Part shown: positions 58,494 through 64,000 of the stretch, in pieces | Layout: the number at the start of each line of letters is the position of its first letter | Numbering within the stretch: the first letter of the stretch is position 1 | Assembly (NCBI RefSeq): GCF_008271745.1 | Contig: NZ_VKKZ01000010.1 | Span: forward strand, 897,677-961,676 | DNA from: Rufibacter glacialis | Lineage (GTDB): Bacteria; Bacteroidota; Bacteroidia; Cytophagales; Hymenobacteraceae | Length of the DNA: 64,000 nt | Reading direction: 5' to 3' | Notes under the pieces: model-generated | Told to the model about the DNA's origin: nothing | The model's database searches: none | Seen by the model: only the letters and a program-made list of their open reading frames with translations | Made by a program: the position numbers and the translations under genes

Positions 58494-59894
58494 ATGAGTA
58501 TAACCGTAACAGATCCAGAAACCTACCGTGACACCATCTCCACGGTAGGCAAAGACGGGAAACTGGTGTGGCTGTACCCTAAAAAGCCCTGCGGCAAACT
58601 GTACCAGTACCGCAAGTACGTGAGCTACGCGCTCCTGACGCTGTTGTTTTCGGGGCCGTTCCTGAAAGTGAGCGGCTTGCCCTTCCTGCTGTTCAATATC
58701 CCGGCCCGCAAGTTCGTCCTCTTTGGCATGATCTTCTGGCCCCAGGACTTCTTCATTCTGCTGGTGGGTTTCATGGCCTTCATCCTGTTCATCATTCTGT
58801 TCACGGTGGTGTACGGCAGGGTGTGGTGCGGTTGGGTGTGTCCCCAGACCATATTCATGGAGATGGTGTTCCGCCGCATAGAGTACTGGATAGAAGGAGA
58901 TGCCCCAAAACAGAAAGCCTTGGACAAAGCGCCCTGGACCACCGAGAAAGTCTGGAAGAAAACCGCCAAGCACACCTTGTTCGTGCTGGTGTCTTTCTTC
59001 ATTGCCCACACCTTTCTGGCGTACATCATTGGGGTAGAGCAACTGCAGAAAATCATGACTGATGGGCTTGGCGCCCACGTGGGCGGCTTGTTTTCCCTGG
59101 TACTGTTCACGGGCGTGTTCTACTTTGTGTTTGCCAAGTTCCGGGAGCAGGTATGTACCATTGTGTGCCCGTACGGCCGGTTGCAGGGCGTCATGCTGGA
59201 TAAGAAATCCCTGACGGTAGCCTATGACTTCGAGCGTGGTGAGCCCCGCGGGAAACTCCGCAAAAACCAGGTGCGCACCCAGGGCGACTGTATTGACTGT
59301 CACCAGTGCGTGCAGGTGTGCCCCACGGGAATAGACATCCGAAACGGCGCGCAGCAGATGGAGTGTATCAACTGTACCGCCTGCATTGATGTCTGCAACT
59401 CTATCATGGACCTGGTAAACAAACCGCAAGGCCTTATTCGGGTGGCCTCAGAAGAGAGCATCGCGGAGAAGATGCCCTGGAGGTTCACCGCCCGCATGAA
59501 AGCCTACACCGCGGTTTTGGTGCTGTTGGTAGGCGCGTTCGTTGTGCTGCTCATTACCCGCACCAACATTGAGGCCACCATTTTGCGCACGCCGGGCATG
59601 CTCTACCAGCAAACAGACCACGGCACCGTCACCAACCTCTACAACATCACCCTCATCAACAAAACCGACCAGGAACTGCCCATCATCCTAAAAGTGCTGT
59701 CTTCCGAAGGATCAATCCAAGTGGTGCGCAATGAGTTGGTATTGCCCCGGCAAGGGCTGGTGGAAGGGGTGTTTTTTGCCGAAATCCCTGAAAACAGCCT
59801 GGAATCTGCCTCGTCTAAGATTGAGATAGGGGTGTACAGCGGCGACAAACTTATCGCCACCGAAAAAACCAAGTTCCTGGGACCGGGGAGGTAA
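58494..59894 (+). CDS. ccoG: Cytochrome c oxidase accessory protein CcoG (FixG-type copper reductase)
   Basis: A 466-residue membrane ferredoxin-like protein. Helices lie at about 38-60, 80-105, 155-180, 195-215 and 338-358. The conserved membrane CxxxCP (VWCGWVCPQTIFMEMVFRRIEYWIEG) and IVCPYGRLQGVM are family marks. Two 4Fe-4S motifs follow: C266-x2-C-x2-C-x3-C (CIDCHQCVQVCPTGIDI) and CINCTACIDVCNSIM. The C-terminal ~110 residues form an Ig-like FixG domain. CcoG reduces copper(II) to copper(I) for the CuB centre of the cbb3 oxidase. Confidence 0.95.
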   Translation: MSITVTDPETYRDTISTVGKDGKLVWLYPKKPCGKLYQYRKYVSYALLTLLFSGPFLKVSGLPFLLFNIPARKFVLFGMIFWPQDFFILLVGFMAFILFIILFTVVYGRVWCGWVCPQTIFMEMVFRRIEYWIEGDAPKQKALDKAPWTTEKVWKKTAKHTLFVLVSFFIAHTFLAYIIGVEQLQKIMTDGLGAHVGGLFSLVLFTGVFYFVFAKFREQVCTIVCPYGRLQGVMLDKKSLTVAYDFERGEPRGKLRKNQVRTQGDCIDCHQCVQVCPTGIDIRNGAQQMECINCTACIDVCNSIMDLVNKPQGLIRVASEESIAEKMPWRFTARMKAYTAVLVLLVGAFVVLLITRTNIEATILRTPGMLYQQTDHGTVTNLYNITLINKTDQELPIILKVLSSEGSIQVVRNELVLPRQGLVEGVFFAEIPENSLESASSKIEIGVYSGDKLIATEKTKFLGPGR

Positions 59895-60090
59895 TGTGCT
59901 AATTGCTCAATGTGCTATAGGATTTGAAAATTTGAAGATTTGAAAATTTGCGGATGGAAAAAGGTCCTTTGGCGCGGGACTACAATCTTGTGATTGAGGA
60001 GGACGCGAGTCTCCAGATCTGCCGGGATCCAAGAGCTGGCAAGCAGATCAGCATATACAGAACCTCGCACAAAGAATAAAAGGAAGAAGC

Positions 60091-60125
60091 GTTTTCCTTG
60101 CCTTTTCCTTTAAACATCCAAAAAC
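60091..60125. repeat. 36-nt-type palindrome (35 nt, decayed)
   Basis: GTTTTCCTTGCC, TTTTCCTTTAAAC, CCAAAAAC; in the ccoG-ccoH gap, which also has short TTTGAAAAT-type repeats (59928-59952). No promoter is clear there. Confidence 0.4.
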
Positions 60126-60143
60126 TGACTATCAGAAACAACT

Positions 60144-60617
60144 ATGGCTACCCCTACCACCTTTATCCAGACCAAGCAGCGCTCTTTGCTGCCTTACCTC
60201 ATCATTATGGTTTTTGTCTTTTTCGCGAGCTACATCGGGTTTATGGTGTACAGTGCCATGCAGAGTGATGTGAACCTGGTGAGCCAGGAGTATTACGCTG
60301 AGGAACTGGCCTATGCCCAACGCATGCAACAGATGACCCAGGCCCGGGCGCTGGAACAGCCCATCCATGTTATGCCGGTGCCGGCCGCAGAGCAATTGGT
60401 TATCCGGTTTCCGGTGGAGTTAGCCAACGCCACTGGTACGGTACACCTCTTCCGGCCATCAGACGGCAAGCTAGACGTGATTGTGCCGCTTCAACTGAAC
60501 GCCGAGGGGCTTCAGCTCTTGTCTACCGCTACGCTGAAGAAAGGGCGGTGGCGGGTGCAGCTGATGGTCCAGAAAGACGGCAAAGAGTATTACCACGTGC
60601 AGGAGGTTACGCTATAG
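60144..60617 (+). CDS. ccoH: FixH/CcoH family protein
   Basis: A 157-residue protein with one N-terminal membrane helix (about 17-37, LLPYLIIMVFVFFASYIGFMVYSA) and the FixH signature SDVNLVSQEYYAEELAYAQRMQQM, followed by a beta-sandwich domain (LVIRFPVELANATGTVHLFRPSDGKLD; KKGRWRVQLMVQKDGKEYY). FixH/CcoH associates with the cbb3 complex during assembly. It is followed after 3 bases by the TauE/SafE-like gene, so the two are co-transcribed. Confidence 0.9.
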   Translation: MATPTTFIQTKQRSLLPYLIIMVFVFFASYIGFMVYSAMQSDVNLVSQEYYAEELAYAQRMQQMTQARALEQPIHVMPVPAAEQLVIRFPVELANATGTVHLFRPSDGKLDVIVPLQLNAEGLQLLSTATLKKGRWRVQLMVQKDGKEYYHVQEVTL

Positions 60618-60620
60618 GGC

Positions 60621-61325
60621 ATGTGGTGGGCAGGGTTGATCATTGGCTTTATTAGTAGTTTCCATTGCGTGGGGATGTGCGGCCCCATTGCCATGGCGCT
60701 GCCCGTTGGCAGGGGATCCGGCGTTTCCTTTGTGGGAGGCCGGCTCCTGTACAACCTGGGCCGCGTGACTACTTACACCACCCTGGGCCTGGCCGCCGGA
60801 CTGTTGGGCCGTACCCTGCAACTGGCCGGCTGGCAACAAGTCCTCTCCATCGCCTCTGGCCTGCTCATGCTCCTTTTGGTGCTCCTTCCTAAAATACCCG
60901 CCGAAAACGCCGGCCAGTGGCTGGGCACCCACCGTTGGTGGAATGCGGTGCGAAAGGCCATGGGCAAACGGTTTCAGAATCCATCAGTGGGGGCTTTGTT
61001 CATGGTGGGGGTGTTGAACGGACTCTTGCCCTGCGGCATGGTCTACTTTGCCTTGGCCGGAGCCGTGAGTGCGCCGGGGGTGGGCGGGGCCATGCTCTAC
61101 ATGGCCCTGTTCGGGCTGGGCACGCTGCCGCTCATGTGGCTCGTATCACTGTCGGGCCGCCTGGTCCAGCCCAGGTGGCGGGCGCTCATGCGGAATGCCG
61201 TGCCTTACGTAGCGGCCTGCCTGGCGGTCTTGTTCATTCTGCGGGGCCTGAACCTGGGCGTGCCCTACCTGAGCCCCAAACTAGTTTCCACTGAACAGGC
61301 CGCCCCGGTGTGCCATGTTCCCTAA
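60621..61325 (+). CDS. TauE/SafE (UreH-domain) membrane protein of the cbb3 cluster
   Basis: A 234-residue membrane protein with about six helices. The motif FHCVGMCGPIAMALP at about 14-28 defines the UreH/sulfite-exporter subgroup that regularly follows ccoGH; its two Cys and a His are placed to bind copper. A second half-motif, GLLPCGMVYFALAGA, repeats the pattern at about 135-149, showing an internal duplication. The loop and helix SLSGRLVQPRWRALM lies near the C-terminus. The protein is thought to move a metal or metal complex for oxidase maturation; this remains inference. Confidence 0.88.
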   Translation: MWWAGLIIGFISSFHCVGMCGPIAMALPVGRGSGVSFVGGRLLYNLGRVTTYTTLGLAAGLLGRTLQLAGWQQVLSIASGLLMLLLVLLPKIPAENAGQWLGTHRWWNAVRKAMGKRFQNPSVGALFMVGVLNGLLPCGMVYFALAGAVSAPGVGGAMLYMALFGLGTLPLMWLVSLSGRLVQPRWRALMRNAVPYVAACLAVLFILRGLNLGVPYLSPKLVSTEQAAPVCHVP

Positions 61326-61353
61326 CCCGATAGTTCGTTATAACCTTACCTTC

Positions 61354-62238
61354 ATGAAGCCGAACCCAAGAATCCTGCTGCCCTTTAATTTTACAGATGC
61401 CTGCGTGGCCGCCTTACAATATGCCAGCCAGTTGGCCGCCCACCTCGGTGCAGATATTGTGCTGCTGCATTGTGCCGGTGATACGCAATTGACCGCCACC
61501 TACCAAAGTCATCTCATGTCGCGCCTGGGGTCGTTCACGGATAGGTACATGGGCCCGGCCCTTAAAAGCCTCACCCGTTTCTGCGTGGTACGGAGCGGCT
61601 TTCTGCGCGAGAACCTGCCTTCGGTGGTAGAGAACCACCGGGTAGATTTGCTGGTGGCCAATCCGGAGGCGCTGCTGGAGGACATTGCCCCCGGACAGGT
61701 GCTTTCCCTCCCTGAATTCGCGTCTTGTCCCATGCTGCTGGTGCCGCCCCAGGCCCTGTTCCAGCCCCTGAAAGAGATAGTGCTCAGCGTAGACCTCACA
61801 GACCTGGACGCCGGGGTGCTGGAGCGGGTGCAAAAGCTGGCCCGAACCTTCTCTGCCCACCTCACGCTGTTGCACCTGCACGGCAACGTAGAGGCAGTGC
61901 AACTGTGCCAACTGCAGAAAGCAGCAACTCAACTACGGGCTGAACTCACGTACCGCAACACGACCATTGTCTGCCAGGAAGAGGAAGACCTGTTAGAGGG
62001 CTTCAATGATTTCTCAGAGCTGTACACCCCAGACCTGTTTGTGGTAGCCACCCGTGACACGCACCTGCTGCACGAATATTTCTCAGGCCGTTACCGCAAA
62101 ACCAGCGCCTACCACTTGCACACCCCACTGCTGAACCTGTACCAGGCCCATAAAACCGCCTGCTCTGGTGGCTGCACGCATTGCAACACCCGGGAGCGCC
62201 AGTTAGAGCAGGAAACGGTTTCTGCGGCGCAGGGGTAA
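61354..62238 (+). CDS. Tandem universal-stress-protein with Cys-rich tail
   Basis: A 294-residue protein with two UspA-like halves: RILLPFNFTDACVAALQYASQLAAHLGADIVLLH (1st) and EIVLSVDLTDLDAGVLERVQKLARTFSAHLTLLHL (2nd). The usual ATP-binding G-x2-G-x9-G(S/T) loops are not obvious (only DLLVANPEALLEDIAPGQ and DLFVVATRDTHLLHEYFSGRYRKTSAYHLHTPLLNLY remain). The C-terminus adds ACSGGCTHCNTRER, with a CxxxCxxC spacing. It is the last gene of the ccoG-ccoH-TauE unit. The ATG at 61354 gives a start right at the first strand; an upstream start overlaps the previous gene. Confidence 0.88.
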   Translation: MKPNPRILLPFNFTDACVAALQYASQLAAHLGADIVLLHCAGDTQLTATYQSHLMSRLGSFTDRYMGPALKSLTRFCVVRSGFLRENLPSVVENHRVDLLVANPEALLEDIAPGQVLSLPEFASCPMLLVPPQALFQPLKEIVLSVDLTDLDAGVLERVQKLARTFSAHLTLLHLHGNVEAVQLCQLQKAATQLRAELTYRNTTIVCQEEEDLLEGFNDFSELYTPDLFVVATRDTHLLHEYFSGRYRKTSAYHLHTPLLNLYQAHKTACSGGCTHCNTRERQLEQETVSAAQG

Positions 62239-62263
62239 GCAGAACATCATAAAGGATGAGTAG

Positions 62264-62299
62264 GTTTACTGCCTGATTTCTGTAAAACCGCCTTAAAAG
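62264..62299. repeat. 36-nt dispersed palindrome
   Basis: GTTTACTGCCTG, centre ATTTCTGTAAAAC, end CGCCTTAAAAG; just ahead of the terminator. Confidence 0.6.
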
Positions 62300-62300
62300 C

Positions 62301-62333
62301 AAAAAGCGCTAGATTCATTTCTAGCGCTTTTTT
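62301..62333. terminator. Bidirectional intrinsic terminator between the Usp and M56 genes
   Basis: A perfect 13-bp stem (AAAAAGCGCTAGA / TCTAGCGCTTTTT) with a 6-nt loop and T run on the right; A-rich on the left, so it can act for both convergent units. Confidence 0.9.
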
Positions 62334-62371
62334 AGGTGTTTTAACTAAGGGTAGACCCTGTCCCGTTTAGA

Positions 62372-63724
62372 TTATTCTAAAGGACCGTATCCGGTAAGGT
62401 AAATGGGTGGAGCAATTTTGAAAGCTTTGCCCTGGAACTGTGCGGTGACCTTGGTCAAGTCTTGCTCAAATTCCTGCTTGATGGCGTTCTTGTCATTTTT
62501 AAACCCATCAATAATGATGGCAAAAGGAATAACATAAGTCACCGGGGAAGTAGCGCCGTGGGCCTCCCAGGTGGGCATCAACTTCACCACCCGTAACACT
62601 TCCTGCTCTAAAGAGGCATGGCGGGCCTGTAGCACTTTGAAATTGCCAGGAGTACCATCTTTTGCGACGGTTACTTGCACAAATACTCCTCCGTATTCGT
62701 TGTTCTTTTGAGAACTGGCCGGTATCCTCATTTCGTTGGCCAGGAACTTCACCAGAGCTGGCGTTCCGCCGGGAAATTGAGGCTCTGCAGGGGAAGTGGA
62801 GGCAGCCGGGGTGGAGGCAGCAGAGGAGGCATTTTCCTGCGTAGCCAATTGATTGGAAGAAAGCGAAAGAGCCAGCAAACCCAGCAGCGGGAAGGCCAAG
62901 ACTTGTTTCACTTTGGAGGTTCGGCGGTTGGGTTCGTGAATCATTTTCAGTCGTTTTAGAGTGAGAGATTTATTGAAGTGATGCCCTAGGGTAAAATTGT
63001 TCTTTTGTAAAACCTGTCTGGCCAGGAGCAGTCCGTAGCCTGTTCTGTCCTCGGTTTGAATGACCTGCGCATCAGCCAGGAATTCATGGGTTACCATGAG
63101 CGCTTTCCGGTAGAGAAAGAGGAGGGGGTTAAACCAGAATACAATGGCTAAAAGCTCCAGGAACACCAGATCATAGCTGTGCCCCTGGGTCACGTGCACC
63201 CGTTCATGCTGCAGAATGCGGGCCTGTTCTTCCTGAGTCAGCGGTTGTGAGTTGTCCCAGAAGATGTACCGGAAGAAAGAAAACGTGGGCCATTCTCCGT
63301 GGGTGGGAATAACAGTGAGGCTGTGCACCTTCTCTTCCCGCCCTTTTTGCTTCTGGATATAATTGTACAGGTGGTACAACTGCCGCACGAATCGGAAAGC
63401 AAATACGCCCACCCCTATTCCATAGAGAAGCAGCAGAACAGAATCCCAGCCTACCATAGTGCTACTTGAGATAGGTTCTCCTTCAACCGCTACCTTTACT
63501 ACATAGGGCGTGAGAGAAGGCACTAAAGGTGGAATGACAGCTACCTCCTGAAAAGAAGGTACTTCCATAAAAGGAAGCAGAAAAGAAACCACGGTGGCAC
63601 CCAGTAAATAGAAGCGGTTGTACCGGAAGCACGCCTCATTGCGCAACAGAAGCAGGTACAGCAAGTAAAAGGCCAGCAGGCAAACCGTGGACTCCGCGAG
63701 GTAGGTAACAAGGCTATGATGCAT
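62372..63724 (-). CDS. BlaR1-like M56 metallopeptidase with TonB C-terminal domain
   Basis: A 450-residue membrane protein. N-terminal helices lie at about 8-27, 37-52 and 95-113. The zinc peptidase site is H173-E-R-V-H177 in ARILQHERVHVTQGHSYDLVF, with a further helix (LELLAIVFWFNPLLFLY) at 187-203. A fourth helix (ALLGLLALSLSSNQLA) precedes a periplasmic linker and a TonB_C-like domain (about 345-430; GGVFVQVTVAKDGTPGNFKVLQARH). Partner BlaI-type repressor is encoded just upstream, overlapping by 11 bases. The pair resembles the Bacteroidota BlaI/M56 modules, whose inducers are mostly unknown; beta-lactam sensing is not proven. Confidence 0.92.
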   Translation of the reverse strand: MHHSLVTYLAESTVCLLAFYLLYLLLLRNEACFRYNRFYLLGATVVSFLLPFMEVPSFQEVAVIPPLVPSLTPYVVKVAVEGEPISSSTMVGWDSVLLLLYGIGVGVFAFRFVRQLYHLYNYIQKQKGREEKVHSLTVIPTHGEWPTFSFFRYIFWDNSQPLTQEEQARILQHERVHVTQGHSYDLVFLELLAIVFWFNPLLFLYRKALMVTHEFLADAQVIQTEDRTGYGLLLARQVLQKNNFTLGHHFNKSLTLKRLKMIHEPNRRTSKVKQVLAFPLLGLLALSLSSNQLATQENASSAASTPAASTSPAEPQFPGGTPALVKFLANEMRIPASSQKNNEYGGVFVQVTVAKDGTPGNFKVLQARHASLEQEVLRVVKLMPTWEAHGATSPVTYVIPFAIIIDGFKNDKNAIKQEFEQDLTKVTAQFQGKAFKIAPPIYLTGYGPLE

Positions 63725-64000
63725 GGTCGTCTTTTTTTGTGTTATCCTTTACATACCGTACCAGGTCTTCCAGTTCTTTCACATCTAGTTCCTCTTCCTT
63801 GGCGAAGAATGAGACCATGCGCTTAAAAGAGCCGCCAAAATAGCCGCTGACAAAATTCTTCAGGAAAAACCGCTGGTAGTCGCTCTTCTGGATGAGGGGA
63901 TAATACTCATGCGTTTTCCCGTAGGCCGTGTAGCCTACAAAGCCTTTCTTTTCCAGGATCCGGATGATGGTGGAGACGGAGTTGTAGATTGGTTTAGGCT
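63714..64000 (-). CDS. BlaI/MecI/CopY-family repressor, C-terminal part only
   Basis: The frame enters from the right edge and ends with TAG at 63714, giving 94 visible residues. The end of the winged helix is seen (SVSTIIRILEKKGFVGYTAYGKTHEYYPLIQKSDYQRFFLKNFVSGYFGGS), and then the dimerisation helices (FKRMVSFFAKEEELDVKELEDLVRYV). This is the BlaI/MecI family, whose members bind operator DNA until cleaved by, or in response to, the M56 peptidase encoded directly downstream. The start and the DNA-recognition helix are outside the window. Confidence 0.92.
   Translation of the reverse strand, partial: PKPIYNSVSTIIRILEKKGFVGYTAYGKTHEYYPLIQKSDYQRFFLKNFVSGYFGGSFKRMVSFFAKEEELDVKELEDLVRYVKDNTKKDDHAS

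Overview
The window looks like a chromosomal segment from a Bacteroidota bacterium, most likely order Cytophagales, family Hymenobacteraceae (Rufibacter/Pontibacter-like). The basis is gene content: a fused CcoNO cbb3 oxidase, a BlaR1-like M56 peptidase with a TonB C-terminal domain, a DUF2723 protein, a TonB receptor with an N-terminal carboxypeptidase-like domain, and almost no Shine-Dalgarno sequences. No phylogeny could be run. The background is moderately GC-rich. Two clearly AT-rich islands (about 14.75-16.35 kb and 50.0-53.35 kb) hold the defence-like genes. No rRNA, tRNA, transposase, integrase or CRISPR array was found.

Layout. 1-14.7 kb is mostly metabolic and housekeeping: truncated M3 peptidase, GNAT, pyruvate carboxylase, DUF4383, TetR plus ABC1 kinase, glutaminyl cyclase, RhlE-type helicase, serine hydrolase. 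Island 1 carries one TIR-like (PF10137-type) protein. 16.4-32.9 kb holds a TonB receptor, SDR, DsbA-like protein, DUF2723 protein, histidine kinase, lipase-like lipoprotein, AlkC-like DNA repair protein, response regulator, LEA-2 protein, cupin and membrane protein. 33.2-35.6 kb is a CcoI copper ATPase. 36.8-49.9 kb holds a solute-binding lipoprotein coupled to an unusual CDF protein, GPx, HAD, DoxX, signal peptidase I, a PAS protein followed by a degenerate CZB-like protein, QorB/AraC, and a DUF5655-nucleotidyltransferase pair.

Island 2 is the main discovery: a catalytically inactivated long prokaryotic Argonaute (all PIWI catalytic positions I could align are replaced, while the MID 5'-phosphate pocket is retained), translationally coupled to a 290-residue protein with two C-terminal membrane helices. 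It reads as a guide-directed sensor plus membrane effector, i.e. an abortive-infection module. It lies directly upstream of the cbb3 oxidase cluster (ccoS-ccoNO-ccoQ-ccoP, then ccoG-ccoH-TauE/SafE-Usp). The window ends in a BlaI/M56 pair.

Non-coding structure is rich. There is a family of about 36-nt imperfect palindromes at many gene ends (one inside a coding region), a 200-bp dispersed repeat in two subfamilies (four copies), several hairpin repeat families, and long inverted arms of short-period sequence. Three candidate Fnr-type dyads (TGAY-N4-RTCA) lie upstream of the three cbb3-related transcription units (ccoI, ccoS, ccoG).
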